Shown here one piece after another: positions 21,750 to 31,763 of a stretch of DNA of 64,000 nt. The translations under genes and the position numbers were made by a program. Source of the DNA: Nepenthes gracilis (lineage: Eukaryota > Streptophyta > Magnoliopsida > Caryophyllales > Nepenthaceae); the NCBI GenBank assembly GCA_033239525.1, contig BSYO01000004.1, forward strand, positions 8,771,410-8,835,409. Reading direction: 5' to 3'. Below the pieces are notes generated by a model, which worked only from the letters and a program-made list of their open reading frames with translations, searched no databases and was not told where the DNA came from. Position 1 is the stretch's first letter, and each line of letters begins with the position of its first letter.

Positions 21750-24700
21750 AAAATTTCGTCCTCGAAATTTAACGAGCCTCGAACTCCCAAATCTGAGGTG
21801 AACTCCTCAAAGACTGAAATCATTTCCTCGGACAACGCCTATTTTAAAACCTCAAGCATTGGAATCGTCCTAGTTCTCATCACAAAACAAATCCTTAGCC
21901 TCTTAGAACGATCCAACCCAGACACTTACCGATTCTCTCAACCATCGATATAAGGAAGACCTTATATCGTTTTCTAGAAATTTCAAAAGCTATTTACAAT
22001 CATGCCGGACATCTTCCTACCGAATCCGACACTTCAAATGGATCAAAGAACTTTCACTTCAATTCCTTCCGAGCCTTGAAAGAAATCGGTCACTGAAACC
22101 TCAACCTTATTTAAAAAATCTCTGGGCCACAGGCCCACAACGCTTCCGATGCGCTACTCTGATTAATCCCCGAATCATCAAATTACGGCACAATCAAAAC
22201 TATAATCATAATCCCCAATTAGTTGACAAGACTTTCAATCCTTACCCAGATCTCAAAATTCCGGTTGCCTAGTAACCTCAAGATCCTGTTGGCATATCAA
22301 CAAGCCAACTGAACCCAATCAGAATACGGTTCTATCTCCTGACAAGAACATGACATTTTATCACCCGATCATCTAGACTTACTAGCAATTCATCTTCAGC
22401 ATCTTCTATGAAACTTCAAAGACATACAAGTCCAAAAACTCGCAGCATCAATTTCCAACATTGATGCCCGCCTTCCCAAGGAAGACACCGATGTTTACTT
22501 TCTCAACTTTCAAACAAATCTGACCACATGCAAGGCCATATAATCATCTTCCTATCCCCGAAGACAATACTCCTGAGTTTTCAAAAGAAAACCTCAATGG
22601 CCAATTTCCGACATACACGTGGGGGTAACACTAATCTGGGCTCCTCCCCCACTTATCTCAAGGGTGTTACATTCCACAAGAACTTATCAGACCCATTAGG
22701 GGTCAACCCAAATAACATGAACGTCACCTGGCCCTATCCGATTAGATCCAAGATGATTGCACAGTTCCACAACACAAATCGGCCTCCTCAACCAGCCACG
22801 CTCAGAATCCTAAGTCCTCAAAATCATGCAATCACAAAGCCACAAGCTTAGGAAGGCATTTTCTCAACTGAATTCGCATTCATTTCACAATGGGACATGC
22901 GAATTATCAGCTATCCACAAATCATGACTCAATCCTTAAGCAATTGCACACACCATCGATATCTTTGAATTCCTTAAGGAAGCCACCTCAACATGGACCC
23001 AAATATGGCCAAAAGATCAACCCATAAAATTTCATGAAACGCCGACGAATCAACAAAACCCAAACGACGTTTCCTGAACTTCGTAGTGGCCATATCTATA
23101 ACATGAATACCGCCGGGGCTACAACTTCCATTGATCCACAATTAACACGCTGTGGACCCAAATCAATTTCATAATTCATCAAGCCTTTACAACAGCTCAG
23201 GAACTACACCTATCCATTCACAAAGTCTGACCATCAAAGCATCAATCTCCTAGGCAACCCCATTCCAAAATTCACGAACAACCTGATCGGTCCATCTTAT
23301 TTACCTCGAATGTTCTAGAGCACTTCACACGATGCAAAACTGATATCTCCTCAGCTCTACATGGAATCCTCAACAATTGGCGTCAATTTTTTTTTGACAT
23401 AACCTCGAATTCTTGACCAGCAGATACATCAACCTAATCTTCCTTTTGATGACATCCTTGATCCAATGATCTACAAGAAAGATGATATCAATTTCTTGAT
23501 ACCTCGATCAATTTAAACTCATGCTTCAAATCCCACAACCTGATAGTCGGATGTTATCTTTTACCAATCCAACCATATTAGCACTGCAGTTCGTCCACCG
23601 AACTACTATTAAGATCAGATTACGACTTAACACTTTAACTATCTCAAGTTCAAACCCAAAATCGCACAAGTCAATCACAAGGCACAATAGATTTACCAAC
23701 ACAATCTGGATCGTCCGATAACTTACTGACCAAATCATTTAAACATCACGCCAAGCTTGCACCACAGGACGATTCAAGTTAACCCAACAGATCGTATCCA
23801 CGAACTTCAAAAATATCACAACCTCGATACCACTTACATCGAACTTAGATCCTTAATCCCTCGAATCACAAAACCATAAACATACTCGGGGTCCCCAAGA
23901 AGCAAGTGCTGTGACATCACGCTTAAGAAATTTCATTTCCAATCTTGGCAATCTACATATTTCCGCATGCACCATCACCGCCGAACTCTGATCCCACGGT
24001 GCTGGATTTCCTCATTCCAAGATCAGAGGATACAAACCATCCTCAATCCAACACCCGTACTATCTATAACTTAGATCCTAGTTTCCAAAGCCTCTTCGAA
24101 AAAGCATTCGTCCAAGATTCATCCATGAATAGCCACTGCCATACTTCCTTTGACCTTTCGAATACTAGGTCATCCTTGATATCACTGCCAAGACTAGATT
24201 CTCCCAGTTAGACAATTTTAACCACAATCCCGACATGGGTTCGGAATCCTCAAAACAACATCAGATCACAATACTAAACCCAAGAAACTCTCCTGCTGCC
24301 ACGACAAGCGACATTAACACTTGGGTTCATATCATAGGATCCTGATATAAACACTGACCCTTCTCACTGCCTGTCCGTGACTAAAGGCATCCTTAGATCT
24401 CGCGATCGGACTAACCACCATTGAGACATGCTCCCAAGAGTCTTATCGACACAAAACATTAATCCACGAAACTTCCATAACACATGGGACCATATCTCTT
24501 AATCCTCGAGACCCAAAATCTTTCTTACATCAACCACCCGAGGTCGACTCTCTTCCTACCCATCACGGGAAGCACGCCATGTCTTCTATCAGACATGGGG
24601 TCACCGCAACAATATCTTAAACCTCAAAATCCACATCTCAATCCCAAAAGGATCTGGACTGTCAAGAAGTCCAGACACTTCATGAATTTCCAACCTAGAG

Positions 24701-25237
24701 CTTCATATGCTCGATCTTAACTCCACCCAATTCATCACGCTCTCTAGGTTGTCCTCGCAACCCTTCGAAGCAAAATACCAATCCAAGGACTTCAACCGAG
24801 AACCGATCAAACTTAAATCTCAAACCAAGATCAATTAACTTAGGCCTCGAAGCAACACTGATCAGCTCAAGGACCCAATCAACACCGATCAAATTCAAAC
24901 ACTAAGGTGTCTCGACACACCATCTTTCTCTCTTCCCTACAACCAACCACAAATATTAGTAGTCCCTAACAAGGAGCCACTACTAGTATTTCCTTAAAAC
25001 CGAAACAATTCGAATCTAGCCACTCCTAGAACACAAGCTAGGACGTGTAGGCTAGCCATCCGAAATAAACTACCGCTTCTAACTTAGCGCTCTAGTCTAA
25101 GTTCAGGGACAGGGGTAACCAAAACTACCCGGACTAACTTGGTCCTCACACACCTTCGTTCACACAATCGATCAATCTTAATCTAACCTAAGCTTCCGCA
25201 TATGATTCAGATCAACCTAAGGCATCTCTCTTTTTTT
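21750..25237 (-). other. Gene-free interior of nested element
   Basis: About 3.5 kb, strongly depleted in G on the plus strand. Longest open frames are about 88-107 codons without any gag, protease, RT, RNase H or integrase motif on either strand. It keeps only the terminal primer site and polypurine tract. The region may serve as a packaging/priming scaffold, as proposed for other large retrotransposon derivatives, but nothing in the sequence proves it. Confidence 0.7.
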
Positions 25238-25248
25238 CTCTGATACCA
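25238..25248 (-). other. Primer-binding site of nested element (initiator Met tRNA)
   Basis: TGGTATCAGAG on the minus strand, two bases inside the 5' LTR. It is complementary to the 3' end of plant initiator methionine tRNA, the usual primer of chromoviruses and most copia elements. Confidence 0.88.
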
Positions 25249-25250
25249 AC

Positions 25251-27890
25251 TGTGACGGAACGAATTATTCTCCATCGAATAACCTCCGTCAATGGCAACA
25301 CAAACCAAAGTCCATAATTAATACCTATGGATTCTACATAAAATCCGGCAGAGCTTCCTATGCAACTGGACGAAAACCAAAAATACAACCTGTTTAAATA
25401 TCCTTTACAAGCACACAACTAATAAAAAGGCTTAACTCAAAGCCTACAATACGCCACACAGGATCACAGCACTGCCATATCATCCATGGCTCCAGTACAG
25501 TACTCCTATCTATTATACTGGATCTAGAGAGATGCCACTTAAATGAAACCAAACTCAAAGCATATATATACAGACGCGGAAGCAAAACTACATCATCACA
25601 AATGCGGAAATATAACAAAACCATAAAACAATAACAATAATGAGCCACTCCCAACTCTAAGTGGCTGCTCAAAATCCGATCCAACTCTGATGTCCAAAGC
25701 TTTCGCGCACTCTCCGTCCAGCCAATCTCATCAAGCAAGTCTCTCCTTGCTCTATCTATCCGGCGTCGGCTAAGTGTTCTCATCTGAAAGAAAAAAACAT
25801 CAACTGCAAGAGTGAGCTAATAGCTCAGTAAATGTAATCATAAACAATTCTCCAAGTCATATTCAAGACTGAAACCGGGAAAGGAAACACATACTCTCCA
25901 TAATCAAGAAACAGGAGAGGGAACAGGAAACAACAGAAATCACTTGATTCCTACGATTCTCGTGATTACATTAGTCGATCATTAATCAGAATCACTTGAT
26001 TCTCACGATTACATCTTGAATCACTGGTTTCATTCGGTTCTCATTCTGGTCTATTGGATTCACACCGTTCATCAATTGGATATTATTCATTTTTATTATT
26101 ACATCGTCTTTGCGGACCCCGGCTAGTAGACCGTACTAACCAACGATACGAGAGAACGAGGACAGGAATGTGTTCGCTACACATTCTAAAGCCACGGCTA
26201 CTATTTTAGGTCGGTAGCACACGACCCTCGGTTGCATCCATGCAACAATCATCACAGACGACTACATCTCAATATGTAGCGTCGACAGACACACCCACAC
26301 CCCCCGGTCCAGGGCAATTCTCGTTCTTCCACAAGTAGTTTCTTAAAACGTACCACGACATCACCCGCTCCCTGCACGAGCGGCCGGAATACGTGGCCAA
26401 GTATTCCCGCGGTTCACACCGCGATGGACATGGTAAACTAAAGAATACTACCCATACGACTCAGGGTCCTAGTTTCAATATTAAGTTCAACACATGGAGA
26501 GGGAAATCCACATTTGCCACACAATCACATCTCGAGAAATCTCATTCCCATCACAATCATCTCCAACCGAGAGATTACATCATCAAACACATCTCCATCC
26601 AGGAGATCATATCATCACAAGCACAATGTGGACTCCTTTCCATTCACATCACGGTTCACGATATCCAATGGGACTCAATTCCCTTAATCCACAACAAAAC
26701 ATCACAAGTCCACTTCAACTTTCTTCGGGATCCAGTTCCCTTAATCACAACAATTAATCCAAGTTCACGGGAGAGATTAGATTTCATACCTCAAACGATC
26801 ACGAGTCACTTTGGAACCTCCGAGACTCAATCCCCTGCCTCCAGCACACGGATTCACATTCGGAACTTACATTTACGTTTACTCAGTTAAACGTTACTTT
26901 CACAACTATTTTGAAGGCATATCACATTACATTTCTCATTTTATTTCAAGTAAACATTATCGGACTTTCTTTTTGAACACCCGAACGCCGTACATGGTTC
27001 GATACTTGGAAATCGGACGTCCGGTGGATTCGTACATACTCTTTGTACACGATATTTCACATTTGGGTTCGATTTAACTTATCACGATGATGGAAGCATG
27101 CAACTTCCCCTTTAGTTTCGGATAAACAATTACGAAATTCTTTCAAGACTCCCGAATGCCACGAACGGGTCAAATCTTGCTAGATTCGGCATCCGGTCAA
27201 TATATACACACAATTGGAACATGGGGATTCATATTCTAGGATCATTTCATCATTTCACGAAGGTGACAACACGCAAAATCCACCTTCGGTCTCCTATGAA
27301 TGCAATAAATACCCATTTAATGGGCTCGGACACCACGAACGGGTCCAAACGTGCAAGATCGGACCCACGGCCGACATATATACATCATTGGGACGTGGGG
27401 ATTCCAATTTTGAGGTCAATTTCATGATACGAGGCCGAAAACGGAAAACCCCCAAAATCCCGTAGGTTAGGGTTTCGATAAAACCCACCCGGGCGAATCG
27501 GACACGATTCGGACAAACAACCACATTTTCTTGGACCTCAAGGCATGGGTTTCGAGATTCTAACGTTCCCCGTGGGTATCGACACAAAATACCCAACGAA
27601 AATACACAAAACATCGAAAGAGAACGAGAAGTGGATATGAGAACACTTGCCTCGACGCGTGCTTTCACCTTTATACCTGGCTCTCGGGCGGAATCGGACT
27701 CCCGGGCTCGATCTCCTTCCTTCTCTCTCCAGTCGCGCCCCTCTCTCTCTCTAAAACCCTCGGCCGGACCCGAATAATTTTTCCGATTTTCCTTCCGGTA
27801 CCAAACCTTAATCATCCCATAGGATTAGTATTGATCATTTGCATACTAATCACCTCATAATTGTCGGGTTCACAAATCCGGAACCTCACA
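25251..27890 (-). repeat. 5' LTR of nested element (right copy)
   Basis: 2,640 bp, same termini as the left copy. A 173-codon minus-strand frame at 27294-27815 is open in this copy but shifted in the other LTR and has no domain, so it is not called as a gene. TATA-like box at 27669-27676. Confidence 0.93.
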
Positions 27891-27895
27891 AAACG
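27891..27895. repeat. Target-site duplication of nested element (right), AAACG
   Basis: Second copy of AAACG, immediately outside the right LTR. Confidence 0.93.
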
Positions 27896-28712
27896 TCTCC
27901 TCTAGGTCACTGATGTGGTCGTGGGCAACTTTGCTCTTTACAAGCATATTGTCAACGTACACTTCCATGTGTCTTCCAATCTGGGCCTTGAACATCTTGT
28001 TTACTAGGCGCTGATAGGTCGCGCCGACATTCTTGAGGCCAAATGACATCACCTTGTAGCAGTATGTCCCTTAGTCAGTCATAAAGGAGGTATACTCCTC
28101 ATCCTCTGGGTGCATCTGAATCTGGTTGTAGCCAGAATACGCATCCATGAAGCTCAGGAGTTTGTGTCCGAACGTGGAGTCCACGAGTTGATTGATCCTA
28201 GGGAGAGGGAAACTGTCTTTGGGGCAAGCCTTATTTACGTCAGTAAAGTCGACACACATTCGCCACTTGCTATTGTTCTTTTTTATTAGCACGACGTTGA
28301 ATAACCACTTTGGATATTGAACTTCTCGGATGAACCCGGCGTCCAAGAGTCTTCTCACCTCTTCCCTTATGGAGATCAACTTCTCGACAGAGTGGTTCCT
28401 GCACTTCTGTCGAACGGGCTTTCGGGTCGAGTCAAGGCCCAGCTTGTGGACGATTACTTCGGCCGGTATCCCGAGCATGTCAGCGAAAATACAGGCGAAC
28501 ACGTCGGAGTCGGCCCTAAAGAAGGTAATCAGCCAGTCGCGTTCCGCGGGTTGGAGGGATCTGCCCACGTGGACGCACCTTTTCGGCTCGGAGAGATTCA
28601 AAGGGACCGCTTTGGTAACCTCTCTCGATTGGGCTTGTTGCAGCAGGGTTTCGTCGCGGAGGTCAAGATCTTCGTCTGGGAGATACGGTGTCGCGGGACT
28701 GATCTGGGACAA
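27896..28712 (-). pseudogene. Tat1 RT (upstream half)
   Basis: N-terminal and catalytic part of the Tat1 reverse transcriptase. Visible blocks in order: [52 protein letters not shown] and the catalytic loop [11 protein letters not shown]. The loop has Asn where the second catalytic Asp belongs (YVDN instead of YVDD), which by itself should abolish polymerisation. One stop (TAA, fitting a Gln codon changed by C-to-T) separates the 28712 and 28052 frames, which are otherwise in register. The frame is cut at 27896 by the 8.8-kb insert and resumes at 19073. Confidence 0.92.
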
Positions 28713-28721
28713 GTAGCACGT

Positions 28722-29288
28722 TCATCCCATCTCCTGGTCTTCGAGCACTTCTCCCACACCCCATGGGGTGGGGAACTTCACCTTTAGGTGTGGGATCGAC
28801 GTCACGGCTCCAAAGGTCGTGAGAAAAGGTCTACCCAATATGGTGTCGTAGATAAATGGTAGGTCAACGACGATGAACGCCAGCTCCCGCATCACAGAGC
28901 GCCGGTGGGTTCCCATAGTGACCTCCAGCCGGACTATCCCTTGTACGGGGATCGATTCATTGTCCAGGTCGTACAAGGGTCCGTCGGCAGCTTTCATCTG
29001 GCTTCGCCTCAATCCAAACTTAAAGAAAGCGCTGAGATACAGTAAATTCTGTGAACTTTCATTATCAATGAAAAGTCGTTTCAACTGGTAATCAATATTA
29101 CCATCTGAAACGATGGCGGATATAACGAGGGGATCGGTATGGAGGAAGGGTACATGAGCTATATCGTCGCTACTAAAGCTAATGACATCACTCCTATCTC
29201 CTATCCTTGCTCGCTTATTGCTGGAAGTTGGTCTCGGCTCCCTTCGCCTGGTGTCCTCGGCAGCTGCAGCAAAGATCATGTTGACCAC
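28722..29288 (-). CDS. Tat1 protease region
   Basis: An open 188-codon stretch of the polyprotein holding the aspartic protease. The active-site block reads RLFIDNESSQNLLYL, whereas the family norm is D-(S/G/T)-G-S/A. The catalytic Asp is kept but the glycine is replaced by Glu, so activity is doubtful. A second conserved block, YDTILGRPFL, is intact and typical of gypsy proteases. It lies between gag and RT in the usual order, in a frame that needs one stop or shift to connect to the RT. Confidence 0.85.
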   Translation of the reverse strand: MVNMIFAAAAEDTRRREPRPTSSNKRARIGDRSDVISFSSDDIAHVPFLHTDPLVISAIVSDGNIDYQLKRLFIDNESSQNLLYLSAFFKFGLRRSQMKAADGPLYDLDNESIPVQGIVRLEVTMGTHRRSVMRELAFIVVDLPFIYDTILGRPFLTTFGAVTSIPHLKVKFPTPWGVGEVLEDQEMG

Positions 29289-29299
29289 GCCGGCGGCCG

Positions 29300-30849
29300 T
29301 GCGACCCCTCGGCGGCTAGCTGGCGTTGTCTTCCGAGGTTGCGGGGCCCTGTCCCGAACTCTTTACGAACCGTTTAAGGTGTCCGCGGCGAATTAGGTCC
29401 TCTATCTCCTGCTGCAAGGTATGGTAGTTCTCAGTCGAGTGTCCTAGACAGCAGTGGTATTGGCAGTATTTAGTCTGATCGCTGCCATTGGGACCTTTTG
29501 ATGTCTTCGGCCACTTGAAGAACTTTTCGTCTTGGATCTGCATCAGGATGTTGGTGCGAGTGTCGTTCAGGGGAGTCAGGGATGTCCGTCCATGGTCCTT
29601 CCTAGGTCCTAGCGGAGGCCTCGGCTGATTGCGGCGCTCCTGGAAGCGGTGGATGTCGTTGTCTCTCTTTCGCCTGTCGCTGTCACCTCAGGGCGCTTCG
29701 CCTCATTGGCCTCTTCGGTCGTGATGTAAGCCCTGACGATGGCCTCGGCCTCCCGGAAGGTTTGAGGGCGTTGGTGCGACAAGTGCTTAAAGAAATCTCC
29801 CACCGCCAGCGTGGCGATGAAGGCATTGAGTTTCAGCTCGTCAGAGAACTGGGGGATCCGCCGTGCTTCGGTGATGAAACGGTTGAGAAACCGCTTCAGG
29901 CTTTCGTCCGATCTCTAGCAGAGGCGGACCATATGCCACGGTTGCCTTTCCTCCCTTTGGCTGGAGGCAAACTAGCTCGAAATCATTATCCATCCGGCTC
30001 GTGAGCGAGTATGGAATTCAAAGGGAGGCCATGGAACCAGAGCATCGCGTCGCCCTGAGGGTGACAGGAAAGCACTGGCACATCAGGGCCTCGCTTGCTC
30101 CCTGTAGGGACAAATGGGTACGGAAGCAGTTGAGATGGTCAATCAGATCCTTACTTCCGTCGTACCCCTCCAGGACGGGCATCTTGAACTTATTCGGCAA
30201 TGGTTGGGTCCGTAGATCCATGGCAAAGGGTGACCTCCGAAGGTCGGCAGAGGATCGCGTGGGCCTCTTCTTGTGCAGGATGTCCCATAACACCTTAACC
30301 TTCTCCTCCATCGACGAGTTGGGAGCGCCTCTCCGCACGTTGATGACATCGTGGAGCTCTGTGTGGTCCTGGAGATGCGGTGGAGCCTGTCGGTGGTGTC
30401 AGCTCTCCGCTTGAAGGGGTTGCTCACTGTTGGAGCCCACCGCAGTCGGTCTCCCGCGGCCGCGCGAGTTGCGGGGTTACGCCATTCAGGACTATCCCCC
30501 AGATCGTTGCGGTCGAGATGGCTTTCAGCTTCATAGGGGTCGATTCTGTTGGGGACCGCCCGGGCCGCGGCGTCGTTAGGTTGATTGGATCCTCTCCCGA
30601 GGGCCGCTGCGCGGTGTCTCCTCCTTTTGGAGGAGGACCCTTGAGACCCTGGGGGGCAGCCCCCGGCCAAGGAGTTCCCGTTCGATCGCACAGGGCGTGG
30701 AGTACTAGCTTTATGTCGCCCACGTCCACGACCAAGCGGTGGACATCGGGCTCCGGACGAGCATCGGCGTGACTCTCAGTGGGGGGGTCCTCACTGTGAG
30801 CCACGACGTTCATTGCTGGAGCACTAGCTTGCGCTCTAGTGTTCACCAT
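29300..30849 (-). pseudogene. Tat1 gag
   Basis: Begins MVNTRAQASAPAMNVV at 30849, only a few bases after the primer-binding site, as expected for a polyprotein start. The central gag block with NKFKMPVLEGYDGSKD and HLSLQGASEAL at 30140-30240 is typical of Tat gag. A degenerate zinc-knuckle-like CCHC segment (YCQYHCCLGHSTENY) lies at 29400-29480, followed by IEDLIRRGHLKRFV. At least three stops or frameshifts (near 30424, 30018 and 29609) break it. Gag would form the particle that packages element RNA. The product is not made intact from this copy. Confidence 0.86.
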
Positions 30850-30852
30850 CAG

Positions 30853-30872
30853 CTTCCCACAGACGGCGCCAA
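30853..30872 (-). other. Tat1 primer-binding site
   Basis: On the minus strand TTGGCGCCGTCTGTGGGAAG abuts the 5' LTR. Tat2 has the same first 19 bases at 39923-39942. The TGGCGCC start pairs with a tRNA ending GGCGCCA, as in other plant Tat/Athila elements. Which tRNA is used I cannot decide from here. Confidence 0.85.
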
Positions 30873-31758
30873 TGTTGCGTCTCCGGTCCGCGGTTGCTGT
30901 ACGGATTAGGGGGCCTCCAGGTTTCCGATCACGTGGTAGCGTCAGGATGAGGGTCCGGTCTTTGTATCTCTTAACCTAAACCTGCACAACACAATCAACA
31001 AACGAGAGGTCAGAGGTCCGGCGGGATTTCTCCCACCACGGCTACTCCGACGCTCAAGTCAGCAAGTTCCTGCAATAAACGGAAATGACGCACGCGCTAA
31101 GCGGTGCGCAGATGTGTGCTGATGATACGTGAGTGATGCGTATGTATCGAAGTGGGAAATGCAATGAGCAGGTAGCAGAAGGCCTGGCTTCCTTGACGCA
31201 TCGCAATGGGTGGCTAACTTCCCGTTACCTGAACAGGTTTGGAGATCAAGATCTTAAGAGAAGCGGGCTTGTTTATGGCCACAAGACTTGAACCTTGTCT
31301 TGATTCGATTGCCTTCACTCTTTGTTATCTGGGAAAAGGAAGAAGGAGCCTCCCCTTCTCTGTGGGGGAAGAGAGCTCTTATAGGCTCCTCCCGAATGGA
31401 CTCTGGGCACGAGAACTCCCGTTTTCGCAGTTCCTTGGCCGTAGGTCACTGTTGCTGACCGCCGGTCATGTCGGCTGTCGCTTTGCGGTGGCAGGCAAGC
31501 TCCTGAGCGCTGTCGGCCACGCTTGGTCTCCCTTCGAGTTGGGATTGGCTGGCTGCCTGCGGGCGGCCGTCTGAGCCGTTATCGCAGCATTGGCCGTTTC
31601 TCCATTGGCTGGTTTTTCCTCTCTCCTGTCTATTTTCCGACAGTTCATTAATGCGCTGCAGGACGTCCGTCACTTTCCGCCAACTGGGCGCCACGTAGAT
31701 TCCCTGCGCAGTTGGGCTGGGCTTGAGATGCTCGTGGGCCTTAGCACGGGACCCAACA
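30873..31758 (-). repeat. Tat1 5' LTR (right copy)
   Basis: 886 bp, TGTTGCGTCTCC to GGGACCCAACA. It pairs with 10275-11153. TATA-like CCTATAAG at 31378-31385 on the minus strand. Confidence 0.94.
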
Positions 31759-31763
31759 CCATG
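31759..31763. repeat. Target-site duplication of Tat1 (right), CCATG
   Basis: Second copy of CCATG, within the xylulose kinase remnant. Confidence 0.93.

Larger units (their letters stand above)
19079..27890 (-). mobile_element. Non-autonomous gypsy-like element with long LTRs (LARD-like), nested in Tat1
   Basis: 8,812 bp with two long direct repeats (2,655 and 2,640 bp) starting TGTGACGG and ending CCTCACA, flanked by AAACG. A Met-initiator-type primer site abuts the right LTR on the inside and a polypurine tract abuts the left LTR, so it reads on the minus strand. The 3.5-kb interior has no recognisable gag or pol. The end of the interior, with a coding-like tail resembling FRGRNFISGGE overlapping the polypurine tract, is typical of Tekay/Del-type chromoviruses, from which it probably derives. 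Large LTRs plus an empty interior fit the class known as large retrotransposon derivatives. Movement would need enzymes from another element. Confidence 0.9.
10275..31758 (-). mobile_element. Tat1: Tat-lineage Ty3/gypsy LTR retrotransposon, interrupted
   Basis: A full-structure element on the minus strand, 21.5 kb overall and about 12.7 kb without the nested insert at 19079-27890. Order in its own sense: 5' LTR, primer-binding site, gag, protease, RT, RNase H, a second archaeal-type RNase H, integrase, long 3' region with antisense genes, polypurine tract, 3' LTR. The extra RNase H and antisense genes place it in the Tat lineage of plant gypsy elements. Both LTRs start TGTTG and end CAACA and are flanked by perfect CCATG duplications. 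All pol and gag frames carry stops or shifts, so it cannot move by itself. It inserted into the xylulose kinase remnant. Confidence 0.95.

Noticed and set aside
27294..27815. 173-codon frame in the long LTR
   Set aside because: Shifted or split in the other LTR copy (21090-21658), no domain. LTRs of this type are not expected to code.
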